Source of the DNA: Balanoglossus misakiensis
Lineage: Eukaryota > Hemichordata
Length of the DNA: 64,000 bases
Assembly (NCBI GenBank): GCA_040954595.2
Contig: CM082580.2
Span: 10,850,001 to 10,914,000 of the forward strand
Direction of reading: 5' to 3'
The notes under the pieces are model-generated. The model did no database searches. It was not told the DNA's origin and saw nothing but the letters and a program-made list of their open reading frames with translations. Numbering within the stretch: position 1 is the stretch's first letter; each line of letters opens with the position of its first letter. Both the position numbers and the translations under genes were made by a program. Below are positions 11,997 to 22,991 of this stretch, piece after piece.

Positions 11997-14168
11997 TTAG
12001 AAGTGTAATCCAGCTGCTTCTGTTCTCCATGGAATGACCTTCTTTTCGGCCAGAAATTCACCATGAGGTTGTCCAACATTTGGTGGAAGTAATGCCAGGT
12101 ACACTTGAGTCTGGGCTGCTTCATCAGGAGGTATGTAATTTGGATTGTTGCTGCTCATGTCTGTTTTGACCAATCCTGGACAGCACTGGAAGTGTAGAAC
12201 ATGAAACACTGAATATAGAGAGCTTGTGATTTTGTTGTAGAAGTACACTGCCTCATCCTTTCAACACCAACTCGAAGTATTTCCATAACATATTGGATGG
12301 TACATTCCTGCATACGTATTGGCGTCCAGAAAATCTGATAACTACAACTACTTACTACATTGATGAGTACGTCTTCTCTTGGGTCGGAGTCAATCTCCCT
12401 GGCTTGTGCGTGAGTCAATGCGATCACACCAAGTTTGGAAGTTCCATAGGCCATGTCGCACCACCCCTTCTCTTGATGATTGCCAGCTTTGACATCACTG
12501 AACAAGGAAGAGTGTATCGGTTATAAACAACATGGAACAATACATAAATAGTTCTTGAAAGCATGGAAATGATCGATCTGTGCTGTGGTATATGACACAT
12601 ATAAATGAAAAAATGTTCACCAGTAATTTGAATATTGAAGTTGACTCAGCATTTGCCCTGGCATTTTAAATGCGATTTGTTATAAATCAACAAGAAAATA
12701 TCTTTATCCAAAATAAGAAAAAAGGCCGATTTTGTCTGATTGATGGTCATGAGAGCACAGATGCCTGAAGATGTCGAAATGGCCTCTGTAGAGAGGACAT
12801 TCAAAATCTTCAGTGGCAAACTCATGACATTTCTCCTTACACTCACCTCACAAACTGGTTCATCAGTTTAATCACATCTGATTCTGTCAGACTTGGTGAT
12901 TTGAACTGAGCACACAATTCCTGGCTTAGTTTACTACAGGTAATTGAACCGCCCCTGGTAGCTACATTCACAACTCTAGAAGAAAGAGAACGATTGTATA
13001 TTATCATAGATCTAGATTCGTGGGCCTGTCTAAGCACACTCACAACCGGGTAGTTTTTTTTTACGTATCTCTCCCAGCCTGGTTGCCCAAATAAGGTCAT
13101 CAGCTCCCATTTCTGAACTATTTTCATTCTTATTGCTATGGTCACATTCGTAAACACGTCAGCCCAAGACGCTTACCCATCTTCCAGTACCTTGATTGTA
13201 CAGGAAAAGCTGGCAACAATGGCAATCTTTTCTGTTCAACACTGACTGGGTTCTAACTCACCTGCTGTGTGGTCTGAGCAGCGGAAATAAAGCGTGACAT
13301 ACGTCCAATGTTCCAAAGAAGTTACATTGAACACTAACTTCAGCCTGCTCAGACAATGGAGCGGTGCTATCTTTCTGTTTGAAAAAAAGAAACATCAGAT
13401 GTGCTGAAAATTTGAAGGAAGATGTGCACTCTAAAAGAACACTACCTCTTTGCATTGGAAACAGGCAGAAACTCCGTGAAAGGCAAATAGCAGCTGTATA
13501 TGCAAATCTATGCAAAGTATCTAACTCTAAGTACAACATTTTACTTCACCTTGTAAGCAATACCAGCATTGTTGACCAATATATCCAGACCACCGTAATT
13601 CTTTTCCAAGAAGTTCCTGATTTTGCCAGTGCTTTCTTTGGAAGTGATATCCAGCTGATGAAACTTGGGGTGCAAATTTTCATTTTCTAAATCTTTGACA
13701 GCTTGCTTGCCTCGTTCTTCATCTCTCGCAGTCAGATACACATCGCCCTTGAAAACTTTGCACAGCGCCCTCACCGTTTCAAAGCCAATGCCTTTGTTTG
13801 AACCAGTCACCTTCAACATGGAACAGACCATATAATTTTAGGATGTCTAGGGGGCATTTTGAAATGCATTCAGATCATGTCCATGCCTGCAAGGATTGCC
13901 AACAACCACATATGCCATAATCGCCATTTTTTTCACTTATGTTGATTTCTAACATCGAATCATTGTGGGTGTGGTATTTACTGTATGAAGTACTGTACTC
14001 TGTATGCAGCAACCGACCTGCAATTAAGTAAACACAGTCACGTGGGAAGTGAATTGTATTTTCAAGGCGATCCCCTATGACCCCTTATGACACAGAAAAG
14101 GGACTTTTTCCCACGTGACTGTGAAAGTAGATATACAGGTTACTTACCACTGCTACTTTTGTTGACAT
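11997..14168 (-). CDS. Carbonyl reductase-like SDR, tandem copy II, catalytic Ser replaced
   Basis: Six exons on the minus strand: 14148-14168, 13550-13810, 13262-13374, 12847-12975, 12356-12497, 11997-12185; 284 residues, the same lengths and phases as copy I. The CBR1-family motifs GSNKGIG, LTARDEERG, NNAGIAYK, CNFFGT, MAYGTSKLG and CCPGLVKTDM are present. At the catalytic serine, however, VVNVSS of human CBR1 reads VVNVAT (Thr codon 12957-12959), and the following segment RGGSITCSK diverges from copy I. Tyr and Lys of YxxxK are kept. Thr can in principle replace the hydroxyl, but this is rare in active SDRs, so reduced or altered activity is inferred. A minus-strand AATAAA at 11819-11824 follows the stop by about 175 nt. 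No frame break is seen. Confidence 0.92.
14033..14123. mobile_element. 91-bp foldback element with 16-bp perfect terminal inverted repeats
   Basis: CACAGTCACGTGGGAA at 14033-14048 is repeated in exact inverted form at 14108-14123, with 59 bp between. It lies in intron 1 of CBR copy II, 25 bp from the exon 1 donor. A target duplication is not convincing (at most AAA on both sides). It may be a tiny MITE or a pair of inverted CACGTG sites. CBR copy I has no such structure in intron 1. Confidence 0.5.
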
Positions 14169-14250
14169 GATTGGTTGGTTTCCTCAGTCAATACACAGAA
14201 ATCTGCAAGAGCACACAATCTCGTTACGTTGTAGTTGGGTCGATCACACC

Positions 14251-14368
14251 ATGGAGGTACTAGTACCTCCATATGGGATCACACCCTACAGCCCTTCGTA
14301 CAGGTCTGTGTGTTCCCGGAACACCGGCGTGGAGGCCGTGTTAACGCCGGGAACACGCAGACGTGTAC
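14251..14368. repeat. Perfect 22-bp palindrome and adjoining GC-rich inverted repeat
   Basis: Bases 14251-14272 form a perfect 22-bp palindrome centred on ACTAGT. Next to it, 14298-14319 and 14347-14368 are inverted copies of 22 bp with two mismatches, containing GTGTTCCCGG. The pair encloses a 27-bp loop that itself has ACCGGCGT/ACGCCGG arms. The block is markedly richer in G, C and CpG than its surroundings. It lies 83-200 bp upstream of the CBR copy II start codon, so it may be promoter DNA or a foldback insertion. Confidence 0.6.
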
Positions 14369-14399
14369 CCAGGACTTATACGCTACCGTGCGATTTGTG

Positions 14400-16393
14400 A
14401 TCTAACACGATCCGCACGGATACATTCAAATCAAGCAAAAAAGAAAATGACTTTACCACATTACATCACTGATGTAAAATTAGGTCGATCGCACTTCAGA
14501 CAGCTGAGTTTGGCGTATCATGCAGCGCCCCCATTGGACGAGCTCTGAAAGGGGGGGGGGTTCTCACGATTTATTTTATCACTCACACTTTGAAATGCTA
14601 TTTGTAAACTCTGCCGTGACAATTAGAACTGAGATAATAAATGGCGACGCATATGCATTCAAAATACATTTTATTCAGTTGCAGTTCAAGCAGAAATCCG
14701 TAATTTCTTTATACACAGTCTAAAACAAAAATACTGGAAGTTAGATTTTCCTTCAGACAGGTTCTATCAAGCAAAGTTACACATCTGCAACTATTTCCAG
14801 CTGCTCAGGATAAATGAAAATCTCTGCTATTAGACCCATGCTTAGTTATACCTGTACTGACGTGTCACAGCTAAGACTCAAGCCAATTTCCAATTTGTAG
14901 TCAACCTCAAGTCTCTCAATAATACCACATGATCACTTTTCTTATCATTTCCCACCAAGATAGGTAGAACAGTTTTTACACGTACGAATAAAGTGCACCT
15001 CCTTCAAATAAGTCTCTTTTGGTCCAAAAATAAAGTCACGTCTATAATTGTGGAAAAATACAGTATGGTGAAAAGTTTGATTTGATTGTCCAGTTTCAAG
15101 AGTGGTGCCTGCTTAACCTTTTCACCACTATGGTTCAGTGGGGGTGGTGGTGATGATGATGGTGATTATGATGATGATAATGATGGTAGTGATGTTTATT
15201 CATTAAGTATACCCATACGGTGGCCTCCCCTCAAATTTTCATTGTGATTTACATAGCTTGGCAAGATTGCAGCATTAGAAATATTATTTCATATATTTCA
15301 AAAACACACACACACACACCAAAATAATTATTATAGCATAAATCTAGGTATATTTTTATATAGGCCATTCCAATAGAGAAATCTTGTCTAGAAATGAAAA
15401 AAATAAGTTTTGAAAGTATTAAGTGATCTATATGTAAATGTCAATCACACAAGTGATCAACCTGGTTGGTCACAGCTGCCTTCTATCCGACACTTGACTC
15501 AAGCATCAACCAATCGAACTTTTGAGAAACCCAAGTTTAAAATGCCCAACTACAATGTGAATTCACACAAGATAAATGACATGAATACTGACCAGAATGG
15601 AATATTCCCAAAACACTAAAGCTATAATGTCTCCCAAAATGAAGGTGCACGCTTTTATCAACCAGAAAGTCTTTGCAGTCAGCATGAAAACTATATGGCT
15701 AGCTACTCTAAGGTGTGATTTCAGGCAAACCTATCCAGTGGTTACTGTCATCCCACTTATGCAGTTTCACAAAATGCTAATAAATATATATGACAAACGA
15801 CTTAAAGTTACACGGTCACCTAAACAAATTTGGCCACAGTTACCACGGAAAGTGAAGATCCAGCCAATCACAGATTTTCACTCGAGTGTCCCTTTGAAGA
15901 AAAGAACATCACAACATAATCGTTAGACTCAGATATGCCCTTTGACCTATAAAACGAAAATCAGCTCACTGGCATGCAGAAATGTAAATAAATCTAAGTT
16001 TTGCCTTGCTTTTCCAATCTGTTATTAAATTTGTAAATTCATCATATTATTTTTTTAAAATTGGAGACATTATAGCTTTAAATCCCCTCTTTGTTTTTTT
16101 TCACCTATTGGTGATTCAAAATAGTGTAACTGCATGTACCGGTACAAGTCACTAAGAAATTAAAGATATCTAAATAAATACTGAACTGAATATGTGGTGA
16201 CTATTAGGCAAAACTAAGTGAACAAAGTTAAACATCAAAATCTGCTAACATAGATGTTTCAGTTTTTCTGTAAACAGGATTGTAATCCAAGCTTGTGGGG
16301 GGAATTTCAGAGTAACTTTTGAAGACCTTCAAATAATATCTTTCCTGCGCTGTCCAACTTCCATGAAAGACAATGGTAATCGTGAAAACTGTC
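14400..16393. other. Gap between CBR copy II promoter and GTF3C4 stop codon
   Basis: AT-rich DNA with a G10 run near 14550, a GAT/GGT-rich stretch at 15140-15195 and a short CA repeat near 15307. The right part should contain the 3' UTR of GTF3C4 (minus strand). A candidate AATAAA on the minus strand is at 15195-15200, which would imply a 1.2-kb UTR. Short open frames here have no recognisable content. Confidence 0.4.
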
Positions 16394-19300
16394 TTATAAG
16401 AGGACACCATCACAAAACGTACATCGCTGTTGTAGAAGTTCACTAAGACCATCACAATCTGAAAAATGAAATACAGAGCAATGTGAAAGTTGTAGTTAAA
16501 CTTGATACATCCACACTTGATCAAAATCTGTACAATGTTCTCCATATGGCCGGGTTTTGATCGAATATCACCCTCGTTAAAATTAAAAGAGCATTCTATA
16601 CAGTTTGTTCAATGTTGATATTACTGGTGATCTCTGCTAAATTGTCTGAATACACTCCATCATGAACTCACCATCGATGTTTTCTATATTGACAGCTTTG
16701 GATCCGCAATGTCGGCATTTTCTGTACGGTAGTTTGACGCATATCCTCAGGGTCAGACAGCACCTTCCTACAGAGAACATTAATTGCATCAATCAAGAGA
16801 CTGTTTTTGCTTTGAAAAATGAATGTGGCTGTTGGTTGAGGTTCATGTATCTATGTGAACAGTCAGAGATCTGAAAAATTCTAACTCTGAAGTGCCTGAG
16901 TCCGAGGTTATCGTTCACCCACCCCCACACACGTGCACCCAGACACACACTACAAAAGTCCATTTGTGAATACCTACCCCAACTGTGACCTACAGCACAA
17001 GAAGCAGTCCTCACCCCAGAGGATGATAACTGTATTCAAAGTTACGGAAACTCAAACAATGTGAAATTCTGTTGATAAGAATTCCTCCTGATGTACTGAT
17101 TACATGTAATCAATATACTGTATCATTTCACAAGCTCAGCAATGTACATGTAAAGGATATTGCCAAAGCACAAGGTGCACATTTCCCTGCCCGTGGCTTC
17201 ATCTGGCTTGTCACCAAGGCAACTGTAAATTGAAGAGATTAGTTGCTTGGCATCTTCTTTGAAGTTATGGTGCAACCAATCTACCATCGTCAGCAGAGTT
17301 GTCTTTTCTGAAAGAAAAGAAGTTCTAACATTTTATCTTTACTGGTCATCAAGAATGATTGAAACACATAAAAGTCTTTAAGATATTTCCTTATCTCACT
17401 AAAAGTACAAGGTAGTTATTCATATGGATTGGAAGCACAAAAGTTCTTAGACAATCAGTCGCAGTAAGATGAAAGTATGAAAACTCAGGACATTTATTTG
17501 AACAATCAAATTGTCTGAATTGTAAAAATGTCATCACCTGTGTCAGTTAGCTTCAGACTGTTACTCATTCCTTGGTTCAAATTCTCCAATTGTCTCATGA
17601 CATGACGTTTCATTATTTGCTTTTCAACCGATGTAACCTCTTCATTCTGAAGAGAAAAAAGTTATTGTCAGAAACAAACTGGCATGTCGAAGTTGGTCAG
17701 TTGAAGTTGGGATTGTCTTTTTTTACACTCTGAAACGAAAACACTTCTGTGATAGATTCTGTGGTTGTGAATAACTTTAATTGAAAACTCGAAACCAAGA
17801 AGTTCAGTTTTCTTGCCAAACGCTTTTCCTGTCTTCTTGTGGCCTCGTCTTTCGTCTGTGTGTCTTCCAGATCCATGCGTATGCTCTTTGGGACGGTGGC
17901 CTGCTCTATCAGACTGAGCTGTAACTTCAGGACAAACAGCCGCATTTTCAGCATGGCTATTTCGTCTGATTCGGACGCAGTGTCAATGAACTGTTGCAGA
18001 GCCCCTGTGGGAACAGACTCCACTGTCATCTTCTGTCGTATCAGTTCCAGAGAATCCATATGATACGACAAGTTGCCTGTAGAGAATTTTACAGAAAATA
18101 AATAAATTTCACTAATACCATGGAATTTTGCAAGAGCACAAAATATCTGCAGATTTGATAAATGGAAATATCAAAGTCCTACCATCAATGGACTGCATCT
18201 CTTCTAACACCTGCTCTATACTTTTCATTTCCAAAAATCGGACCTCCAGCAGATCTTTACCAGTGAAGTACTTGGTTTCACTGTTCAAAGAGGAAAGGAC
18301 AAAAAATGTAAAATGGTCTGAACTGATTTTGAACATTTTATACACTACACAACAAAATTTAAAATTTGCCTTGTCTCACGTTGCTATGTCTTTGAATGTA
18401 ACCACCCCCTCCACCTGACCTCCCCCTAAAAATGGTGCTTTTAACTTCAAATTATGGCTTAGGTTACTCACCAGGCCAACACAGCAGCAAACGTGATATT
18501 TGGTGACAATATCACAGCATAATATTTAGTTGCTGTCGACTCACTAGACACAAACAGTCCAACAGATTCTGTCTCCAATGCTATTGCTGTAAAGACACAA
18601 ATATGTTCGAGTAAGTCTCTTCTACCCTTAAAAAATAAATCTCATTCTTCAAAAACTAAAATTGAAACAAATTTTTTTATATTCTTACAATTATTCTTAA
18701 CATTCACTGTAGTTTTGTAGATTGTTCCATCCACACTACTTGACAAGCCAAGTCCTTGTTGTATGGTCAGACCTGAATGGGAAGAAATGAATAATATAAA
18801 ATCATGTCCAGAGATATTTCTGTTGACATCTTTGATAAGATTTCGACTTCTGCATTGTGCAGTTCAGTGACTTATTTGCAAAAGATACAAGTTTGACACA
18901 AACACAAAAAAATTTTTCAGGTGTATAAGTAAACATAATACAAAGGTTTTCTAACTGACCTGTGATGGAAATTGGATGGACAGAGTACGGCTGACATTTA
19001 TCGATCACTTCTATTCCTGTTTTGGTCCCCTTTACTAAGAAGACCACGAGGTGAGGTCCCTTTGTGACAAGGAGGATGTTTACATCATTCTCTGCCTGTG
19101 AAATGAAAACACTTCTTGAAAAACACTTCAAACTCAAAGGTGTTTGAACTAAAGATATTGCACACCAGTGTATTCAAGACATTGACGGCTACTGCCCTTT
19201 ATATGAGCCTTCCCTGTCATTACATACCTTGTACTGCCAGGTTATTCTGTCGGGAGACAACAAGTCCCTGTCTTTCCAAATCATCAGAGAGCTTCTGACC

Positions 19301-22300
19301 ACAGCCTTGTCCTTGACATTGAGATCCCAGACGCACACCTGGCCTGATGTGTCGCCTGCAGCCAACAGACCTGTCAATCATCCAAAACCAACCAATCATG
19401 TAGTCAGTTTCTTGTTTTGATTTCCTAAAGTGTAACAAAATTTCCCAGTATTTCATAGAGAGTTTATTGTATTTCATCATACTTGTCACACATAGGTGTG
19501 TGGTGATTTGATGACGTATCAAAATTTAGAAATCTTCACGACTTTACCGTGATTTGCTGTTGATGCATTGTAATTATCACGATGACACCACGATATTGCT
19601 GACGGTGATAAAAAGTTACTGTTGATGGTCGCGTAAAGGCTGATAGAATTTCTGTCAAAAATAAAAACAAGTAGTGTGTTACTAAAAGCATGCACGTAGC
19701 TATTTATTCAGGGAGATTTAAGTTTACTCCTTCAACCACTTAACATTGCCCTCAATGGCCATACACACTCAACTTTTGTTTTCATTCACCACAAAGCAAA
19801 GACTTACTCTGACACGAGAGGAGTTGAGCATTTCCAAATAACTATGTGACCGCTCTTCATGTAAGAGAACAAAAACACAAAACGTTCCGATTGTTCTTGC
19901 AGTTCCACTTTGCGTTTTTTGGAAACATGGCATCCCTTCTTCCCACCGCGCTTGTCCGTCTGTTCTTTGAACATGTCAGACCACTCCATGGCAACGGTCG
20001 CCATCATGTATCGTCGCTTCATGTAAAGTTCATAGTCTTTGCACTTTTCCATCTGCGGGACGTGGTCATTGTTCGATGACATGCATTGGTATTCAAAGTG
20101 ATTTGCTTTCAGGTTCTTGTGGAGTATTTCAGATAAATCGGCCACCTGGAAAAAAAGGGGGAAAGTGAGATCAGTGAGGTCTTTTTCACCGCCAGGCATG
20201 ATGGTGTGTCACGCTCCAGAGGGTAACAGGTTTTGGGTATACAAGTTGTACATGTATGTGAGTGATGACAAAAACTCAAAGGGTTACTATTGGGATGAAT
20301 CTTACCTGTTTCCACTGATTGGCTCCTGAGTGTCCGTATATTGTTAACCTGTGGTCGAGGGTCAGACAACTGAGAACACATCTGTAAGTCAAGAAAAGTA
20401 TTTGTAACGCTTGCTGTGATTGGTCCACACAATTTTGAGATCCAATCAAACTGAATCGATACACACAAAGTTATTGGGAGGCTATGTCCACCTTCAGGCT
20501 GACCCTAGCCAAGCTGTGTGCATCAGACTACAGTTTCCAGAATTTCACACTGAAACTTGACAGAATCTACCAGGTGCAAAAGAACTGTGGAGGTCACTGC
20601 ATCTTTTACCTGCCCAGCTGATCACAATGCAGAGGTGACCATTTCACCATTTTGTAACCAGTGGCAACGTCGACAGCCCTTATTCTCGGTGTCAGTGTGG
20701 GATCGGTCATCATGAAGGATAGAGCTTCTGCAAATGACAAGAAAGAAGGAAATTAGAACTTTTGTTTTCCATGAGTTTTTCTAGAGGTTTTCCTATTTCC
20801 AGGATTCAATGCATTGTACAAATTGTAATTTGACATGTGTGATTTCATTGTATTACTTTGAGTGTACAAGTAATTCTCAGACTGACCAGATGGTTGCGTG
20901 GTGATCTTCTTCATGACGTCGTCTTCCGTAATCCCAACGTCAAACTCCAATCTTTCTGTTGGTGGTGCGATCACTGACTTTGGCAATGTAAATGATTTAT
21001 TGATGTCATTTGGGGAACACTGCACATCCTACAATAAAAAACAACATTCACCCTGTAAGGAGAGTTTCTCTGCGGTATACTGAATTATAAAAGTGACATT
21101 TATTACCTTTTTTTACATTTGAGTAGGATCGAATGTTACATGTACTATGTTGTGGTACAACATGCATTAATTTGCTTTGGCTCAGTTGCTTTTCACAAAC
21201 AGGTTGAGTGGCAAGAAGTCCACAAATTTTTAGACAAATTTTGGCCCTTACAGATATATTAATTTAAAAAAACACATAATTTTCAGGCCCTTTAATGAAC
21301 AAGCCCAGCCTAATAAGCAACATTCATTAAACCCAGACTTCAGCTTCTCAACAACCAGCACCACTTGACGGAAATCAATCTGGAACAGTAACCTAGTTAA
21401 GTCTGGAATTCCTTCTGCAGGGGCTGGCGACCCCTGGCAACCATTCAAATTTGTTGCCCCATAATGGCTGCAATTTATGCAGGCGATTCAACGCCACCAT
21501 GTTAAATCCCTACCCAATAAAATCTGACCCATGAGAGAGAAAAAAAGTCGAATGGTTGCCAAGGGAACATGGCTGCTCTCCCGAGAGAACTCTGAGTAGC
21601 CTGGCTGCAATCGCTGCGTAATGTTTTGTTGGGGGAAACAGTGCATTTGTCTAAGAATTCCAAGTGAGCAGCCTTTGCTACGTTTAAGACTTATAGCGAC
21701 TGAGAATTTCATTGGAGAAGGTTAATCCAGATTCAGGCTATTAAAGAATAATAAGAGAGTATGTAATTGCAGAAACTCTCTAAACTACTGTCAACAGGCG
21801 AAAACTGCATCAGAGATGAATGTCAAAGAACTAGCATTCCTTTAAAATCAATTAAGAATGCGATCATTTGGTGATTAAGTAAGAACAAGTTAGTTTGGGA
21901 ACCATTGGCATGATTACAGTTCAGTAAAATAATTCCCAGGTGCAAGATGGCATGTTAAAGATAAGCCACAATAGGTCAAAGGTCACCCCCGAAATTTTAA
22001 AACAAATTTTGGACTCTCACTGATCCAAGTCCTATGAACTTTATCAATGTGCTTACGAAGCCACATTAATTGATGAAAATGTGCTGCCGGAAGCGCTTTC
22101 AACACACCTCACCATATTCCATGTTCGTGAATAAGGGGGCGTGGCTCAGTTACATGTCCATAACAACCACGCCCCCGGCTGCAAAGCGCAGATTTTACTC
22201 GGCAATTCACCTATGAAGAATCTATGTTACCTTTGCCAACTGACTCTATAATTACTAAGTACATATGGACCGGCACAAAAAATACAATGAAGTCCTAAAC

Positions 22301-22580
22301 ATAATGAAAACAACGCGCCGTGTCATGTAACTGACAGCAGCGTGGGTGTAATGATCGCTCAATCGGCCGTATCTATGTGGTGGTTATGGCCACGGGCCGC
22401 CAAAACATGCATTTTGACGATCGTAGTTTTCCGTAGTTGAAATTAATGGGTCCTTACCATTACATACACAGATCTGTCGGTAGCTATTGCGAGTTTGTGT
22501 TCTGGAGACCAACAGAGGACCTCTGAGCCGCATATTGAGTAAGAGAGCGGTACAACACAGGTAACGATGGGCGCAGCCAT
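16394..22580 (-). CDS. GTF3C4: General transcription factor 3C subunit 4 (TFIIIC90)
   Basis: Subunit of TFIIIC, which binds tRNA-gene promoters and recruits TFIIIB and Pol III; the human protein also has histone acetyltransferase activity. Seventeen minus-strand exons, all phases consistent: 22458-22580, 20887-21028, 20610-20727, 20306-20381, 19808-20145, 19548-19651, 19228-19370, 18960-19095, 18689-18772, 18472-18586, 18183-18280, 17727-18076, 17538-17646, 17132-17307, 16978-17029, 16672-16767, 16394-16458; 774 residues (human 822). Homologous blocks in order: VLCWSPEHKLAIATDRSV (N-terminal WD region), LTLDHRLTIYGHSG, VADLSEIL, DTSGQVCVWD, and a C-terminal zinc-finger region with CTLC, CAVGHSW, CRHCG and CTFCDGVLL at the end, matching human CSNGHIW and CPFCDSPVF. 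The donor at 17132 (CTT-GTGAAA) is the weakest junction. It is head to head with the ADAM fusion gene. Identification rests on the collinear blocks and zinc-finger tail. Confidence 0.9.
22135..22176. promoter_or_regulatory. Inverted GGGGGCGTGG / CCACGCCCCC pair in GTF3C4 intron 1
   Basis: GGGGGCGTGG at 22135-22144 and its exact inverse at 22167-22176 are separated by 22 bp. Each arm is a GC/CACC box of the SP/KLF type. They lie 280 bp downstream of the end of GTF3C4 exon 1 and could belong to the shared promoter region. Function is inferred only. Confidence 0.35.
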
Positions 22581-22991
22581 CTTGAAAATCCCGCCAAGAC
22601 CCTACCATTATACACAAGGGATGTACTGCCACACGTTACGCTAAATCAGTTTGTGGTTTATTTTGCGTCGCTTCTTGTACAAAAGAAATAAGAAAACGTA
22701 CTACGTTGCACATTTAGCATTTTACAATTGATGAGAGCACATAGCTTGCTTTTCAAAAAGCCAAAAAATAGCCATAATTGTGCAAAGTGAAATCGCCCGT
22801 AACCCTTTAACCTAATTTGACCGTCCTCAGGCCAGGTTCTCACCTAAGACGCTTCTTTTTGTTATGCAAAACTGAAATGGTACACGCCCACACTCTGCCG
22901 GTAAATCCTAATACTACCTTGCCGGTGTGCTGAAATGGTGTGATTACTTACATTGGGTTTCGCGATCGTGGATAAAACACGAGGTGGCAGA
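22581..22991. promoter_or_regulatory. Presumed bidirectional promoter between GTF3C4 and the ADAM fusion gene
   Basis: Start codons of two divergent genes are 411 bp apart (22580 on the minus strand, 22992 on the plus strand). The interval must hold both 5' UTRs and both core promoters. No TATA box at a convincing distance was seen on either side. CpG dinucleotides are more frequent at both ends than in the nearby introns. Shared regulation is an inference from the spacing. Confidence 0.5.

Noticed and set aside
16228-16393. Continuation of a minus-strand frame past the GTF3C4 end (a Tyr/Ser/Thr-rich reading)
   Set aside because: The phase from the previous exon selects the frame that ends in CTFCDGVLL and stops at 16394, which matches the human C-terminus; the other frame does not connect in phase.
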